Notes: generated by a model from the letters alone, not told the origin. Positions 43,695 to 55,486 are shown, counted from the stretch's first letter. The stretch: 64,000 bases of DNA from an uncultured Alphaproteobacteria bacterium (GCA_902517315.1 CABYBP010000002.1:1-64000), one strand, 5' to 3'. A program made the numbers and translations.

Positions 43695-44518
43695 ATATTT
43701 ATAGTTAATAAATCTTCTCCAATTATAGGATCTTTACCAAAATCTTTTTTTACAATTTTCTTTAATCTTGAAACATTAAATCTTGTTGGAACAAAATGTG
43801 TTAATACAAGTTCTTTACAATTTGATAATTTTGCAACTTTTCCCACAAGATTACTTGGAGTGTGATACTCTTTCACATTATGTAATGTTTTTTTAGTTCT
43901 AAGTTTAGACGTTTTATTCATTTCATATTCTATAAAAACCTCATGAAGTAAAACATCTGAGTTCTGAGCATTTTGCATTAAACTCTCACACGGTCGTGTA
44001 TCTCCACTAATTGTTAATTTTTTATTATTATTATAAAATGAAAAACCATATGCATATGGCACTGGTTTATGATCAACTTCAAAATATTTAATTTTTATAT
44101 CATTTATTTTTATTGAGCCATTTTTTTTTAATTCATAAACTTTATATTTAAGAGCATTTGTTGATTTTCTTTTTTCATAAGAAATTCTTAATTCACGTTC
44201 AATTTTCCAAGCTGAAAATATTTTATCAACAAATTTCTTTGTTCCTTTAGGTCCATATATTTTCCATATTGTATCTCTATCAGAGTGCCAAGAAGAAATG
44301 ATAATTTGATACAAATCTATAACATGATCGGTGTGTAAATGAGTAAGTAGTAAAGCGTCAATATCAGCTGAAGAGTTTTTACTTTGATTTAATCTTTGTG
44401 TTACTCCAGAACCACAATCGATTAAAATTTTAGTTTTTTTGGTTGATACAAGGTTTGATGCACCACACCTTTTGTAATCAATTGAGGGGCATCCTGTTCC
44501 TAGAAGCGTTAGCTTCAT
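43691..44518 (-). CDS. Metallo-beta-lactamase fold hydrolase, RNase Z-like
   Basis: 275 residues with the metal motif LLTHLHTDHVIDL (His60, His62, Asp64, His65), a later VDHKPVPYAYGF, SGDTRPCESL and LTHFVPTRF supplying the remaining ligands. GTGCPSIDYKRCGASNLV at the N-terminus is typical of RNase Z/arylsulfatase-like members. It may process tRNA 3' ends or act on phosphodiesters. The CCA-encoding tRNAs here would make a housekeeping tRNase Z less needed. It is coupled to rpoD (TAATG), and its stop shares the palindrome CTAG with the stop of the opposing gene. Confidence 0.85.
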   Translation of the reverse strand: MKLTLLGTGCPSIDYKRCGASNLVSTKKTKILIDCGSGVTQRLNQSKNSSADIDALLLTHLHTDHVIDLYQIIISSWHSDRDTIWKIYGPKGTKKFVDKIFSAWKIERELRISYEKRKSTNALKYKVYELKKNGSIKINDIKIKYFEVDHKPVPYAYGFSFYNNNKKLTISGDTRPCESLMQNAQNSDVLLHEVFIEYEMNKTSKLRTKKTLHNVKEYHTPSNLVGKVAKLSNCKELVLTHFVPTRFNVSRLKKIVKKDFGKDPIIGEDLLTINI

Positions 44519-46680
44519 TATTCATCTAAAAATGTTTTTAGTTTCCTTGCTCTTGTAGGATGTTTTAATTTTCTTAGAGCTTTAGCCTCTATTTGTCTTA
44601 TTCTTTCTCTAGTAACACTAAATTGCTGACCAACTTCTTCCAGAGTATGATCACTATTCATACCAATACCAAAACGCATTCTTAAAACCCTCTCTTCTCT
44701 TGGGGTTAAAGAAGATAGTATTCTTGTGGTAGTATCACGTAAAGAGCTTTTTACAGCTGCATCTATTGGTATGAGTGCATTTTTATCTTCAATAAAATCT
44801 CCAAGTGAACTATCTTCTTCATCTCCAACAGGTGTTTCTAAACTTATCGGCTCTTTGGCAATTTTAAGTACCTTTTTGACCTTATCTAAAGGCATATGTA
44901 ATCTATCAGCTAATTCATTAGGTGTTGGTTCTCTTCCAATTTCTGACATTATTTGCCTTGTAGTTCTGACAATTTTGTTAATTGTTTCTATCATATGAAC
45001 AGGAATTCTTATTGTCCTCGCCTGATCTGCAATTGATCTTGTAATAGCTTGCCTTATCCACCAAGTTGCGTAGGTTGAGAATTTATAACCTCTTCGATAT
45101 TCAAACTTATCAACTGCTTTCATAAGACCAATATTACCTTCTTGTATCAAATCTAAAAACTGCAAACCTCTATTAGTATATTTTTTCGCTATAGAAATAA
45201 CTAGTCTTAGATTTGATTCAATCATTTCCTTTTTTGCTCTATTTGCTGATCTTTCACCTTGTTGAACGGTACCAACAATTCTTCTAAATTCTGATAAAGG
45301 TAATTCTGATGCAGCTTGTATTTCCTTTATTTCTTCAATAGTCTTATTTATTTCTATATGGTTTCTATTGATAAAATTTTCCCAGTTTTTTTCTTTAGTT
45401 GCAAGTAAACTTTGTATCCAATTTTTTTCAAAATTAAAATTTAAATATTGAGAAATAAAATCTTCCCTTCTTACACCTGAATTTGTTGCCATACGTAGCA
45501 TTTTACCTTCACGTAAAAGAAGTTTTTTGTTTAACTCGTATAGGGCTTCCATGAGTGCTTCTATAGTTGTTGAATTAAAATGTACTGCTTTCATAGCAGC
45601 AACCATTTCTCTTTGAATTTTTAAATATTTTTTTTCAATAGAGGTAAAAATCTTTTCATTTTTTTTATCAGCATTAATTAATTCTTGACTATTTTTTTGT
45701 AACTTTTTGAATAATTTTGTTATATCATTAAAATCGTTAAGGACTTTAGGTTTAAGTTTTTCCTCCATTGCCGCTAGAGATACGTTCAAACTATCATCAT
45801 CATCATCTTCTTCTTGTTGTTCATTATTTTCGTTATTTTCATCTTTATTTTTATGATTATCTTTCTTTTTTTTATCATCCTGTTTATCATCTCCACCACT
45901 TTCAATAAGCTTAAGTGTGTCTTCTAGTTTTGAGTCAGAAATATCCGACATATCATAAGTAGCTTCCAAATCTACTATATCTCTTAAAAGCATGGTCCCA
46001 TCTTTAATTGCATCTTTCCAATTAATAATTGATCTAATCGTCATTGGGCTTTCACAAATTGCTCCAATCATTTTTTCTCTTCCAGCTTCAATTCTTTTAG
46101 CAATAGCTATTTCACCCTCTCTACTTAAAAGCTCTACTGCACCCATATCTCTTAAGTATAGTCTTACTGGATCATCAGTTTTGCCTGCTTGTTTTTTTTC
46201 TTGATCATCACTAGCTTCCTCAGACTTTCCAGTCTGTTCTTTTGCTAGATTTATTAATTCTTTTGCCTCCTCCTCAGAATGAATTTTAATATTATTGGAG
46301 GTTATTAAGTCACTAAATTTTTTAATATTTACTTCAAGTCTGAATTTTTTTGGAATAGCTTTTTCAATTATTTTTTGGGTATAAATACCATCAATTTTAT
46401 ATTTGTTGATTAACTTAGCAAATATTTCTTTAATTTTTTCTTCAAAGTCTAAGATTGCTTTTGGAATTTTTTTTGGCTTATCTTCTTTTTGAGATTTAGT
46501 TAAAGTCTTCTTGGATACTTTTTTTGCAATAGTTTTCTTTGTTTTTTTAATAATTTTTGATTTAGATACTTGGGAAGACTTAGAAATTGATTTCTTCTTT
46601 GTTAATTTTTTTTTAACAGAATTTTTCTTTTGAGGTGCCTTTGTTTTTTTCTTTAAAGTTTTTTTCTTCTTTTTTGCCAT
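44518..46680 (-). CDS. rpoD: RpoD, primary sigma-70 factor
   Basis: 720 residues, longer than E. coli RpoD (613). The C-terminal third has region 2 ([44 protein letters not shown]), region 3 and region 4 ([36 protein letters not shown]), all canonical. Region 1.1 is present (about 85-150). The first 75 residues are almost only Lys, Thr and Ser, and a second low-complexity stretch in the non-conserved region is Lys/Asp/Glu/Asn-rich. It follows dnaG after 4 bases in the macromolecular synthesis operon order. Confidence 0.97.
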   Translation of the reverse strand: MAKKKKKTLKKKTKAPQKKNSVKKKLTKKKSISKSSQVSKSKIIKKTKKTIAKKVSKKTLTKSQKEDKPKKIPKAILDFEEKIKEIFAKLINKYKIDGIYTQKIIEKAIPKKFRLEVNIKKFSDLITSNNIKIHSEEEAKELINLAKEQTGKSEEASDDQEKKQAGKTDDPVRLYLRDMGAVELLSREGEIAIAKRIEAGREKMIGAICESPMTIRSIINWKDAIKDGTMLLRDIVDLEATYDMSDISDSKLEDTLKLIESGGDDKQDDKKKKDNHKNKDENNENNEQQEEDDDDDSLNVSLAAMEEKLKPKVLNDFNDITKLFKKLQKNSQELINADKKNEKIFTSIEKKYLKIQREMVAAMKAVHFNSTTIEALMEALYELNKKLLLREGKMLRMATNSGVRREDFISQYLNFNFEKNWIQSLLATKEKNWENFINRNHIEINKTIEEIKEIQAASELPLSEFRRIVGTVQQGERSANRAKKEMIESNLRLVISIAKKYTNRGLQFLDLIQEGNIGLMKAVDKFEYRRGYKFSTYATWWIRQAITRSIADQARTIRIPVHMIETINKIVRTTRQIMSEIGREPTPNELADRLHMPLDKVKKVLKIAKEPISLETPVGDEEDSSLGDFIEDKNALIPIDAAVKSSLRDTTTRILSSLTPREERVLRMRFGIGMNSDHTLEEVGQQFSVTRERIRQIEAKALRKLKHPTRARKLKTFLDE

Positions 46681-46684
46681 AACT

Positions 46685-48433
46685 TTATTTTAATAACTCT
46701 TCGTTATTATGAAGGTTAAAAGTAATATTTTTTAACTCGTCCCATGTAATTGAAGATGAATTATTATCAATATCATTTAGGCTTTTATTTATTTTTTTCA
46801 AATTTGAAAGTCTTGTCTTCAAATTATTTATAGATTCTTTAATTTCATTTATAACTTCCTCAGAATCATGATCTCGGCGTGCATAAGGGAAAAGTTGAAA
46901 TACACTATTATCCTTAGTTTTTTGGTGAATTTCAGATACTTTATTGGGAAATTTACTAGTATTAATATTATCTATATCAACCTCAAAAAACTCTGATTTA
47001 TGAATAAAATTTAAGAATTCAGTTTGATTATCATTTAATAATTCAGAAGCTATCAACAATGAATAGATCTCCTGTCTTAAATTCATATGATTTAAATAGG
47101 CTGCTAAAAAAGAGTAAATTTGTTTATCTTTTAATGAAATAGTTTTTGGAATAATTTTAATAGATTTTTTTTTACTAGAAAATGATTTAATTTTTTGAAA
47201 AAATAAAGATTTAAACTCATTTTTATAAAAATATTTTATTTTATTATCTTTTATATTACTGACTAATTGATCAATATAGTTATCAAAAATAACTTTATTA
47301 TCAGATTTTTGTAAATCAATTGATTTTGATGATTCCTGAAAAATAAAGTCTACAATTGAAAGTGGATTTTTTAAATATGTTGCAAATTTGCTTAAAGAAT
47401 ATTCATTTATGAATGTATCAGGATCATATTCATTTGGCAAAATAATAAATTGTAATAATTTTGAAGGAGTTAAGTAAGGTAACGACATTATAGCACTTTT
47501 AAAAGATGCTTTTAAACCTGATGTATCTCCATCAAACATCAACGTTGGTTTATTTACATATTTCCATGATAATAGAAGATGGCTATCAGTTAAGGAGGTT
47601 CCAAGCGGAGCTACAGCTGTTTTGATATTTTTATCATACAAACTTATTACATCCATATAACCCTCACAAATTAACATATTTTTTTTTGACCTTATGGTTT
47701 GTTTAGCATTAAAAAGATTATACAAAATATTTCTTTTTTTAAAAAAATCACTTTCAGGTGAATTAATATATTTGGGATTTGAATTATCTAATACCCTTCC
47801 TCCAAATCCAACAATTTTTCCATATTCATTTGTAATTGGAAAAATAAGTCTATTGTAAAAAAAATCACGAATTTTATTATTTTTATCTAGTTTTACTACA
47901 TTACTTTCAAGCAGTTCTTTATCTTCGAAATCTTGTTCTTTTAGAAATTGATAAAGAGTTTGTTTTGAACTAGAAGAAAATCCTAATTTAAAATATTTAA
48001 CCGTCTCGTCTGATAAATTTCTTTTATTTATATATCTTTGACAATCTTTATTTGACTGAAGATTATCTTGAAACCATTTTGTAGAAATTTCTAATATTTT
48101 ATAAATTTTATCATTTTTTTTATTAATATTTGAATCAAAATTATCAACTATTCTAATACCAACTCTTTGAGCTAATTCTTTTACTGCTTCAGGGAATGAA
48201 AAATTATAAAGCTCTGTGTATATTGTAAATATATCTCCTTTAGCGCCACATCCAAAACAGTAATAGGAACCTAAATCATCATTTATTTTGCAAGATGGTG
48301 TTTTTTCATCATGAAAAGGGCAGCAACACCAACTATCCTTACCTTTTTTTATGACTTTTGATTTTTTTTCTATTTCTTGTGAAAGAATAATTTTAGATTT
48401 TATTAATTCAAGATCATTTTTTGAAAATGACAT
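46685..48433 (-). CDS. dnaG: DnaG, DNA primase
   Basis: 582 residues from the ATG at 48433. The CHC2 zinc motif is formed by Cys38, His41, Cys59 and Cys62 ([11 protein letters not shown]...[13 protein letters not shown]). The RNA polymerase core has [20 protein letters not shown] and the TOPRIM part has [13 protein letters not shown] and [13 protein letters not shown]. It makes primers at the replication fork. The ATG overlaps the yqeY TGA (TGATG); the TTG one codon earlier is less likely. Confidence 0.96.
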   Translation of the reverse strand: MSFSKNDLELIKSKIILSQEIEKKSKVIKKGKDSWCCCPFHDEKTPSCKINDDLGSYYCFGCGAKGDIFTIYTELYNFSFPEAVKELAQRVGIRIVDNFDSNINKKNDKIYKILEISTKWFQDNLQSNKDCQRYINKRNLSDETVKYFKLGFSSSSKQTLYQFLKEQDFEDKELLESNVVKLDKNNKIRDFFYNRLIFPITNEYGKIVGFGGRVLDNSNPKYINSPESDFFKKRNILYNLFNAKQTIRSKKNMLICEGYMDVISLYDKNIKTAVAPLGTSLTDSHLLLSWKYVNKPTLMFDGDTSGLKASFKSAIMSLPYLTPSKLLQFIILPNEYDPDTFINEYSLSKFATYLKNPLSIVDFIFQESSKSIDLQKSDNKVIFDNYIDQLVSNIKDNKIKYFYKNEFKSLFFQKIKSFSSKKKSIKIIPKTISLKDKQIYSFLAAYLNHMNLRQEIYSLLIASELLNDNQTEFLNFIHKSEFFEVDIDNINTSKFPNKVSEIHQKTKDNSVFQLFPYARRDHDSEEVINEIKESINNLKTRLSNLKKINKSLNDIDNNSSSITWDELKNITFNLHNNEELLK

Positions 48434-48888
48434 CAATTACCCAGTAAAGTTTTAGCTATTTTTCCTACTAAACCCATATCTATTTTTCCAGTATATTTTT
48501 CCTTAATTATTTTCATAAGTGAACCCATTTCTTTGAGTGATGTATAATTATTCTCTTGGATTATATTCTTTATGATCAATGTAGTTTCATCTTCATTCAT
48601 TTGTTTAGGTAAAAAAATTTCTATTACTTTGATTTCATTTAATTCATTTTCAATAAGATCATTCCGATTCGCTTTTTCAAAAGCTTCTATTGAATCTTTT
48701 CTTTGTTTTACTAAACTTTGAAGTAAACTTAAAATATCAGAATCGGTCAAAGTGTCTTGCTTACCTCTTAGTGAAATTTCCTTATCTTTAATTGCACTCT
48801 TAATTAATCGCAAAGTATTTATAGAATTAGTGTCTTTTTCTTTGATAGAATTGTTGTAATGACTTTCAATTTTACCCTTTAAGCTCAT
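48433..48888 (-). CDS. GatB/YqeY domain protein
   Basis: 151 residues. The YqeY domain is recognisable in DTLTDSDILSLLQSLVKQRKDSIEAF, EINEIKVIEIFLPKQMNEDE and SLKEMGSLMKIIKEKYTGKIDMGLVGKIAK. The domain is related to the tRNA-binding tail of GatB; its role is not firmly known but it commonly lies next to dnaG-rpoD in Alphaproteobacteria. It heads the yqeY-dnaG-rpoD-MBL operon and is divergent from carA. Confidence 0.92.
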   Translation of the reverse strand: MSLKGKIESHYNNSIKEKDTNSINTLRLIKSAIKDKEISLRGKQDTLTDSDILSLLQSLVKQRKDSIEAFEKANRNDLIENELNEIKVIEIFLPKQMNEDETTLIIKNIIQENNYTSLKEMGSLMKIIKEKYTGKIDMGLVGKIAKTLLGN

Positions 48889-48953
48889 ATTTTTTCACTT
48901 TCTAATAAATTTAATTTAATAATATAATTCTTCTTTTTAATTTCAACTAATCC

Positions 48954-48982
48954 TTGACTACATTGTTATAAATGCCTACTAA
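48954..48982 (+). promoter_or_regulatory. Putative carA promoter (TTGACT-N17-TACTAA)
   Basis: TTGACT at 48954-48959 and TACTAA at 48977-48982 are 17 bp apart in the 102-bp gap between the divergent yqeY and carA genes. Transcription would start near 48990, leaving a leader of about 20 nt before the ATG at 49009, or none if the TTG at 48991 is used. No arginine- or pyrimidine-responsive element was recognised. Confidence 0.5.
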
Positions 48983-49008
48983 CTATCATTTTGCTTCATC
49001 AAAATATA

Positions 49009-50178
49009 ATGGAAGTTTTAAAAAAAGTACCACATATACACAATAAAACTGCAGCTCTTGTATTAGATAATGGTGAAATATTATGGGGTTATGGATTAGG
49101 AGACAAAAAGGCTGCCGTAGGTGAGCTTTGTTTTAATACTTCTCAAACAGGCTATCAAGAAGCATTATCTGATCCCTCATATACAAAACAAATCATTACA
49201 TTTACTTTTCCACATGTTGGAATTGTAGGTACAAATCAAGAAGATCAAGAGTCAAAAAAAATCTACGCTGATGGTTGTATAATAAATCAGCCATTATCAG
49301 AATATTCAAATTGGAGAGCAGAAAATGACTTAAATTCATATTTTTTAAAAAATAAGATCCCATGTATTTTTGGAATTGACACTAGATACTTAACTAAGAA
49401 ATTATCTGTTGAGGGGGCTAAAAAGGCAGCGATTATTCACTTTGGAGAAGGTGAAAATAAAATTGAAAATCTTAAAAATCAAATAAATGAATGGAAAGGT
49501 CTTCAAAATTTAGATTTGGCTGGGATAGTATCAACAGAGCAAAACTATAATTGGAAAAAAGGAATATGGAAAAGTGATAAATGGATTAAAAACCAATTTA
49601 AATATAATGTCACTTGTTTAGACTTTGGAATTAAAAATAATATTTTAAGAAATCTAAATGAATTTAATCTTAACCCAACAGTATTAAACTTATTTTCTAG
49701 CTACGAAGAAATAATAGAAACTAAACCCTCAGGAATTTTTTTATCAAACGGTCCAGGTGATCCTTATGCCACAGGTAGTAAAATAGTTGATGTAATTAAA
49801 AAATTAATTGATGATAATATTCCAATATTTGGAATATGTTTAGGGCATCAAATTTTAGGATTGGCATTAAATGCAAAGACTAAAAAAATGTTTCAGGGTC
49901 ACAGAGGTTCAAACCATCCTGTCAAAAACCTTACAACAGGCATTGTTGAAATTACCTCACAAAATCATGGTTTTGAAGTTGATAAAGATACTTTTAGCAA
50001 AGATATGATTGAAACTCATGTTTCACTATTTGACGGTACTAATGAAGGTTTAAGACATAAGCATTTGCCATTATTTAGTGTTCAATATCATCCAGAGGCA
50101 TCGCCTGGTCCACACGATAGTCATTATTTGTTTGAAGAATTTTATAATCTTATTGAAAAAAATGCCAAAAAGAACTGA
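49009..50178 (+). CDS. carA: CarA, carbamoyl-phosphate synthase small (glutamine amidotransferase) subunit
   Basis: 389 residues from the ATG at 49009; a TTG six codons upstream (48991) is an alternative start. It releases ammonia from glutamine for carbamoyl phosphate, needed for arginine and pyrimidines. N-terminal blocks are [14 protein letters not shown] and [21 protein letters not shown]; the class I amidotransferase triad is in [11 protein letters not shown] (Cys) and [16 protein letters not shown] (His, Glu). The 3' end overlaps carB by 17 nt. Confidence 0.96.
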   Translation: MEVLKKVPHIHNKTAALVLDNGEILWGYGLGDKKAAVGELCFNTSQTGYQEALSDPSYTKQIITFTFPHVGIVGTNQEDQESKKIYADGCIINQPLSEYSNWRAENDLNSYFLKNKIPCIFGIDTRYLTKKLSVEGAKKAAIIHFGEGENKIENLKNQINEWKGLQNLDLAGIVSTEQNYNWKKGIWKSDKWIKNQFKYNVTCLDFGIKNNILRNLNEFNLNPTVLNLFSSYEEIIETKPSGIFLSNGPGDPYATGSKIVDVIKKLIDDNIPIFGICLGHQILGLALNAKTKKMFQGHRGSNHPVKNLTTGIVEITSQNHGFEVDKDTFSKDMIETHVSLFDGTNEGLRHKHLPLFSVQYHPEASPGPHDSHYLFEEFYNLIEKNAKKN

Positions 50179-53100
50179 TATAAATAAAATATTAATAGTA
50201 GGTGCAGGCCCTATAGTTATTGGTCAGGCTTGTGAATTTGATTACTCGGGTGCGCAGGCATGTAAGTCTCTCAAAGATGAAGGTTACAAAATTGTATTAA
50301 TCAATTCAAACCCAGCAACAATAATGACTGATCCAGAATTAGCTGATCAAACTTATATTGAGCCTATAACTAAAGAATTTGTAGAAAAAATTATAGAAAT
50401 CGAAAAACCAGATGCTCTTCTCCCAACTATGGGAGGGCAAACTGCTTTAAACGTTTCAATGGAACTTTTTAATAATCGTATACTTGAAAAATACGGAGTT
50501 AAAATGATTGGAGCTAATCCAACAGCTATAGAATTAGCTGAGGATAGGCAAAAATTTAAAGATGCTATGAAAGAAATTGGTCTAAGCTGTCCTAAAAGTT
50601 ACGTGGTTAACACTATTGAAGAGTCAAAAAGGGTAAAAAATGAATTAAATTTACCTCTTGTCATAAGACCAAGTTTTACACTTGGAGGTACCGGAGGTGG
50701 TGTTGCCTATGATGATGATGGGTTTATTGATTTGTGTAATAGGGGTTTAAATGCTAGCCCAACAAATCAGATACTTATTGAAAAATCTGTTTCAGGTTGG
50801 AAAGAATTTGAGATGGAAGTTGTTAGAGATAATAAAGATAATTGTATTATTGTTTGTTCAATTGAAAATGTTGATCCAATGGGTGTTCATACTGGAGATA
50901 GCATTACAGTTGCTCCATCCTTAACATTAACTGATAAGGAATATCAAATTTTAAGGAATGCTAGCATTAAGGTGCTTAGAAAAATAGGCGTAGATACTGG
51001 TGGCTCAAATGTTCAATTTGCAATAAATCCTGAAGATGGAGAAATTAATGTAATTGAGATGAATCCAAGAGTTAGTAGATCTTCTGCATTAGCATCAAAA
51101 GCTACAGGTTTTCCAATAGCAAAAATTGCTGCAAAATTAGCTGTGGGTTATACTTTGGATGAACTTGAAAATGATATTACTAAAACAACTCCTGCAAGTT
51201 TTGAACCAACTATTGATTATGTTGTAACTAAAATTCCAAGATTTACTTTTGAAAAATTTATTGGTGCAAATTCTGACTTAACAACATCTATGAAATCAGT
51301 TGGAGAAGCAATGAGTATAGGTAGATCTTTTAATGAATCAATCCAAAAGGGGTTTAATTCTCTTGAGTACGGTCTAACTGGTTTTGACAAACCAAAACTT
51401 AGCTCAAGTGATAAAAATACAATTTTGAATGAACTTAAAATACAATCTTCTCAACGCTTGTTAGTTGTAGGAGAGGCACTTAGGATTGGATTAACAGTTA
51501 ATGAAATAAATCAAATTACAAATTATGATAAATGGTTTTTATACCAAATTAAAACAATAATTGATTTTGAAAAAATCTTAAAAGAAAAGGACCTCAACAA
51601 AGATATGATATTATATGCTAAGAAAATAGGCTTCTCAGATACTAAAATCTCCTCAATATTAAATCTTGAAGAAAAAGAATTAAGAAAATTTAGAAATAAT
51701 AACGATATTAATCCTGTCTTTAGACTTGTGGATACTTGTGCAGGTGAATTTAGTTCTAAAACTCCATATCTTTATTCAACTTATGATTGGGATTTTGAAA
51801 ATACTAAATTCTGTGAAGCAAATCCTACATCAAAAGACAAAGTAATAATTCTCGGAGGTGGCCCTAATAGAATAGGCCAAGGAATTGAATTTGATTATTG
51901 CTGTGTACATGCTGTCTATGCACTGAAAGAAAAGGGCATTGAAACAATAATGATAAATTGTAACCCAGAAACGGTTTCAACTGACTACGATACTGCTGAT
52001 AGACTTTATTTTGAACCACTTTCAGCTGAAAGTGTTATTGAAATTTACAATAAAGAAAAAAGTAATGGAAATGTTCTTGGTGTGTTAGTTCAATTTGGAG
52101 GTCAGACCCCTTTAAAAATTGCAAAAGAAATAGAAGAGGCTGGAATAAAAGTTATAGGAACTTCAACTGAAGCAATAGATTTAGCTGAAGACAGAGATAG
52201 ATTCAGTGAAATATTAATTAAACTAAAAATTGCTCAACCAAAAAATGCTTTTGCAAATACGGTAGCTCAAACTTTAGAAAAAGCTGAAGAAATTGGATAT
52301 CCTGTTTTAGTTAGACCTTCATATGTACTTGGAGGAAGAGCTATGCAAATCGCATATGATAAAGATAATTTAGAATCATTTTCTAATGAAGCTCTTGAAG
52401 TTTCTTCAAATAATGTAATTTTAATTGATGAGTATCTTGAGAATGCCAAAGAAATAGATGTTGATATAATTAGAGATAAAAATGGAGAAATTTATGTAGC
52501 TGGGATTATGGAACATATCGAAGAAGCAGGAATTCACTCTGGAGATAGTGCCTGTTCCTTACCTCCATATTCGGTTAGTATAGAAACTCAGAATAAAATT
52601 ATTGAGTGGGTATCAAAAATTGCCAATGAAATTAATGTTGTTGGATTAATGAACACTCAATTAGCAATTAAAGATAAAAAAATATATGTTTTAGAAGTAA
52701 ACCCAAGAGCCAGTAGAACTGTACCATTTGTAGCCAAATCAAAAGGTATTCCAATTGCAAAAATCGCAGCAAAAGTAATGGTCGGTGAAAATCTTAATGC
52801 AATTTTGAATGATTATAAAATTAATGAGTTAAAAAACTTTAGTGTTAAAGAATCCGTTTTTCCTTTCAATAAATTTGATGGAGTTGATCTAATATTAGGT
52901 CCTGAAATGAAATCTACTGGAGAAGTAATGGGAATTGATGAAACTTTTTTATCTTCCTATATAAAGAGTCAAATAGCCTGTGGTAATATTCTTCCATCTA
53001 AAGGGACAGTATTTATCTCAATAGATAATGATAATAAAAAGTTCATTATTGAGATAGCTCAAAAGTTAAAAGAATTAGATTTTAACCTACTTGCAACTAA

Positions 53101-53392
53101 AGGAACTGCCGAATACTTAAATACTAATAAAATCAAGACAAAAATAGTAAATAAAGTAAAAGAAGGTAATCCTCATGTAGTTGACTCATTAATTAATAAT
53201 GAAATTCAACTGGTAATTAATACAACAAAAACTCAATCATCAATTAGAGATAGCTATAGTATTAGAAGGACATCATTAATGTATAATATTCCGTATTATA
53301 CGACTATAGCTGGAGCTAAAGTTGCTGTAGATGCTATTGAACACATGAGAAGTCAAGAATTCACTATAAAAAGTCTTCAAACTATAAATTAA
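50162..53392 (+). CDS. carB: CarB, carbamoyl-phosphate synthase large subunit
   Basis: 1076 residues, the standard length. Start chosen at ATG 50162 ([30 protein letters not shown]), the universal CarB N-terminus; the open frame upstream runs through carA and is not coding. Two ATP-grasp synthetase halves are seen ([12 protein letters not shown] and [28 protein letters not shown] and [17 protein letters not shown]), then a C-terminal MGS-like allosteric domain with TKGTAEYL and [13 protein letters not shown]. The overlap with carA supports 1:1 translation. Confidence 0.97.
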   Translation: MPKRTDINKILIVGAGPIVIGQACEFDYSGAQACKSLKDEGYKIVLINSNPATIMTDPELADQTYIEPITKEFVEKIIEIEKPDALLPTMGGQTALNVSMELFNNRILEKYGVKMIGANPTAIELAEDRQKFKDAMKEIGLSCPKSYVVNTIEESKRVKNELNLPLVIRPSFTLGGTGGGVAYDDDGFIDLCNRGLNASPTNQILIEKSVSGWKEFEMEVVRDNKDNCIIVCSIENVDPMGVHTGDSITVAPSLTLTDKEYQILRNASIKVLRKIGVDTGGSNVQFAINPEDGEINVIEMNPRVSRSSALASKATGFPIAKIAAKLAVGYTLDELENDITKTTPASFEPTIDYVVTKIPRFTFEKFIGANSDLTTSMKSVGEAMSIGRSFNESIQKGFNSLEYGLTGFDKPKLSSSDKNTILNELKIQSSQRLLVVGEALRIGLTVNEINQITNYDKWFLYQIKTIIDFEKILKEKDLNKDMILYAKKIGFSDTKISSILNLEEKELRKFRNNNDINPVFRLVDTCAGEFSSKTPYLYSTYDWDFENTKFCEANPTSKDKVIILGGGPNRIGQGIEFDYCCVHAVYALKEKGIETIMINCNPETVSTDYDTADRLYFEPLSAESVIEIYNKEKSNGNVLGVLVQFGGQTPLKIAKEIEEAGIKVIGTSTEAIDLAEDRDRFSEILIKLKIAQPKNAFANTVAQTLEKAEEIGYPVLVRPSYVLGGRAMQIAYDKDNLESFSNEALEVSSNNVILIDEYLENAKEIDVDIIRDKNGEIYVAGIMEHIEEAGIHSGDSACSLPPYSVSIETQNKIIEWVSKIANEINVVGLMNTQLAIKDKKIYVLEVNPRASRTVPFVAKSKGIPIAKIAAKVMVGENLNAILNDYKINELKNFSVKESVFPFNKFDGVDLILGPEMKSTGEVMGIDETFLSSYIKSQIACGNILPSKGTVFISIDNDNKKFIIEIAQKLKELDFNLLATKGTAEYLNTNKIKTKIVNKVKEGNPHVVDSLINNEIQLVINTTKTQSSIRDSYSIRRTSLMYNIPYYTTIAGAKVAVDAIEHMRSQEFTIKSLQTIN

Positions 53393-53397
53393 TTTTA

Positions 53398-53426
53398 TTG
53401 ACTATAAAAAATAAATAAATCATCAT
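53398..53426 (+). promoter_or_regulatory. Putative greA promoter (TTGACT-N17-CATCAT) abutting the start codon
   Basis: TTGACT at 53398-53403 and CATCAT at 53421-53426 are 17 bp apart, and the greA ATG begins seven positions after the -10. If used, the mRNA would have no leader. The -10 is a poor match to TATAAT, so confidence is limited. The same TTGACA-N17-CATCAT layout is found upstream of the PhyH gene at 40773. Confidence 0.35.
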
Positions 53427-53432
53427 GAGTTT

Positions 53433-53906
53433 ATGAATAAAATTCCAATGACTGCTTATGGTTATACAAAATTACAAGATGAGTTAAAAAAATTAACCTC
53501 TGAGGATAGGCCAAAAATAATTGAAGCAATAGCAGAAGCTAGGAGTCATGGTGATTTATCTGAAAATGCAGAGTACCAATATGCTAAAGAACAGCAAAGT
53601 TTAATTGAAGGAAGAATTATAGATTTAGAGAGTGCTATTAGTAAAGCAGAGGTAATAGATGTTAAATCTGTTGAAAGTGATGATATTAAATTTGGTGCAA
53701 CAGTTGAAATAGAAGATGATGAAAGTGGAGAAAAACAACAATATCAAATTGTTGGGGAATATGAATCAGATATTGAAAATAAAAAACTTTCAATTTCTAG
53801 CCCATTAGCAAGAGGCTTGATTGGTAAAACAGAAGAAGATAATGTTGAAATCAATAGTCCAAAAGGTTTAAAAAGTTATACAATATTATCAGTAAAATAC
53901 ATTTGA
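53433..53906 (+). CDS. greA: GreA, transcription elongation factor
   Basis: 157 residues, the standard GreA length. It begins MNKIPMTAYGYTKLQDELKKL, has the coiled-coil motif ARSHGDLSENAEYQYAKEQQSLIEGRI with the acidic tip that enters the RNA polymerase secondary channel, and a C-terminal FKBP-like domain ending ISSPLARGLIGKTEEDNVEI...YTILSVKYI. It rescues backtracked polymerase by stimulating transcript cleavage. Position behind carB is common in Alphaproteobacteria. Confidence 0.97.
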   Translation: MNKIPMTAYGYTKLQDELKKLTSEDRPKIIEAIAEARSHGDLSENAEYQYAKEQQSLIEGRIIDLESAISKAEVIDVKSVESDDIKFGATVEIEDDESGEKQQYQIVGEYESDIENKKLSISSPLARGLIGKTEEDNVEINSPKGLKSYTILSVKYI

Positions 53907-54859
53907 ATATAGACAATCCTAAAATTTGGTTATTAACTGATGGTTCACAAGGCATGATAAGTCAGACTAAAGGTCTTGCAAATGAATTGAGTGAAAATAT
54001 AGAAGAACTTAAAACTGAAATAATTTTTCCTTGGAATAAATTACAGCCTGGGATATTGCCTATATTTGGTTGGATATTTGAAAATAAGCTACCTACAAAC
54101 GAAATACCTGATGTGGTTATTAGTTGTGGAAGAAAAAGTGTTTACTTATCAGTCTATCTTAAAAAAAAATATCCTAATATAATTAATATTCATATTCAGA
54201 ACCCAAAAATTTCTTCAAAATACTTTACATTTGTTATTGCTCCAAATCATGATGCTTTATATGGTGAAAATATAATCAATTCGAAAGGTGCGATACATCA
54301 TTTTAAAAAAACTAATAATTTAAAAAATTATTATGAAATTAAAACAAAAAATTTGATTACATGTATTATTGGAGGTGAAAATAATCACTATAATTTCTCA
54401 AATGAAGATACTTTGGATCTTTGCAAGAAAATAAAAAATATAAAGGGATATAATAATAAAGAAATTTTAGTTATTACCTCAAGAAGAACTAATCTAGAAA
54501 TTAAAAATATTTTAAAAAAAGAATTAAACTCTATATCTACATTATGGTTTGGAGAAGGAAAAAATCCATATGAATTTGCTCTTTATAATTCTAGTTATTT
54601 TATTATAACTTCTGACTCAACCTCTATGATTTCTGAAGCAAGTATATCTGGTAAACCAATTTATGTTTATCAATTACCAATGAAGAGAAAAAGTAAAAGA
54701 TTTATAAGATTCCATGAAGAATTTAAAAAAATGAATATAACAAAAGATTTAAATAATTTAGACAAATTAGAAAATTGGACATATACGAAACTTGAGGAAA
54801 GCGAAAGAATCGCTGGAATTATAAAAAAAAGAATTATAGAAAGGAATAATGAATCTTGA
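53903..54859 (+). CDS. ELM1 (DUF1022) family protein
   Basis: 318 residues with a TTG start inside the greA stop (TTGA). It matches the ELM1/GT-B-like DUF1022 family: IWLLTDGSQGMISQTKGLANEL, DVVISCGRKSVYLSVYLKK, HIQNPKISSKYFTFVIAPNHD and ITSDSTSMISEASISGKPIYVYQL. Plant ELM1 acts in mitochondrial fission; the bacterial role is not known, and the fold suggests a glycosyltransferase-like activity. The gene is coupled at both ends. Confidence 0.86.
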   Translation: MNIDNPKIWLLTDGSQGMISQTKGLANELSENIEELKTEIIFPWNKLQPGILPIFGWIFENKLPTNEIPDVVISCGRKSVYLSVYLKKKYPNIINIHIQNPKISSKYFTFVIAPNHDALYGENIINSKGAIHHFKKTNNLKNYYEIKTKNLITCIIGGENNHYNFSNEDTLDLCKKIKNIKGYNNKEILVITSRRTNLEIKNILKKELNSISTLWFGEGKNPYEFALYNSSYFIITSDSTSMISEASISGKPIYVYQLPMKRKSKRFIRFHEEFKKMNITKDLNNLDKLENWTYTKLEESERIAGIIKKRIIERNNES

Positions 54860-55469
54860 GAATTTAGCTCACGTAGATTTTCCCTTTAATCACTGGGTAT
54901 TTAGTAATTGCCTAGAAGAAGGTGCATTAGATGAAATTTCCTATAGTAATATACCTGTAGGAGATAGAATGTATGATGGAACAAGAGCTGCTGATCATAC
55001 AGGTCAGGGAGTTGATGGTAAATTAAGACTTTTTATAACAGAAAATAATTGTCAAAATTTTCCATATCTAACAAAATTAATCCAGTCTTTACAAAGTATA
55101 GAAATAGTAAATAAAATATCAAAAATAATTAATAAAGATTTATCAAATTCATATGTCAGATTAGAAGTGATTGGAGACAAAGAAGGATTTTGGTTAAAAC
55201 CACATAAGGATATCTCAGAAAAATTAATGACGATGATGGTTTGGGCAAACCCATATAATGAAGCATCCAATTTGGGTACCGACCTATATGATAAAAATTT
55301 TAAATTAGTTAAAACAATAGAGTATGTTCATAATAGTGGTTATTTTTTTTCTTCTGGAGATGATACTTGGCATGGACTTGAATTAAAAGAAATTCAAAAA
55401 GAGAGAAGATGTATTCAAATAAATTATGTTACTTTTAATACAGATTGGCCAGTTGAAAAAAGTGACTAA
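54849..55469 (+). CDS. Fe(II)/2-oxoglutarate oxygenase-like protein (uncharacterised)
   Basis: 206 residues. A prolyl-hydroxylase-like facial triad can be placed: WLKPHKDISEK (His119, Asp121), DTWHGLEL (His175) and RRCIQINYV (Arg186/187 for 2-oxoglutarate). The double-stranded beta-helix is suggested by the region 'MTMMVWAN...GYFFSSGDD'. Substrate unknown. Its ATG lies 11 nt inside the ELM1 gene, so the two are coupled. It might modify a protein or a glycan made by the ELM1 protein, but this is inference. Confidence 0.72.
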   Translation: MNLENLAHVDFPFNHWVFSNCLEEGALDEISYSNIPVGDRMYDGTRAADHTGQGVDGKLRLFITENNCQNFPYLTKLIQSLQSIEIVNKISKIINKDLSNSYVRLEVIGDKEGFWLKPHKDISEKLMTMMVWANPYNEASNLGTDLYDKNFKLVKTIEYVHNSGYFFSSGDDTWHGLELKEIQKERRCIQINYVTFNTDWPVEKSD

Positions 55470-55486
55470 ATTATTAATTTAATTAT

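Noticed and set aside
45780..45900. Simple-sequence repeat region in rpoD as a repeat element or CRISPR
   Set aside because: It encodes an in-frame acidic/lysine-rich stretch; there are no spaced direct repeats. No CRISPR array was found anywhere in the window.
50078..50161. Longer CarB with 28 extra N-terminal residues
   Set aside because: The extension overlaps carA coding sequence in another frame, and the universal CarB N-terminus begins at the ATG at 50162.
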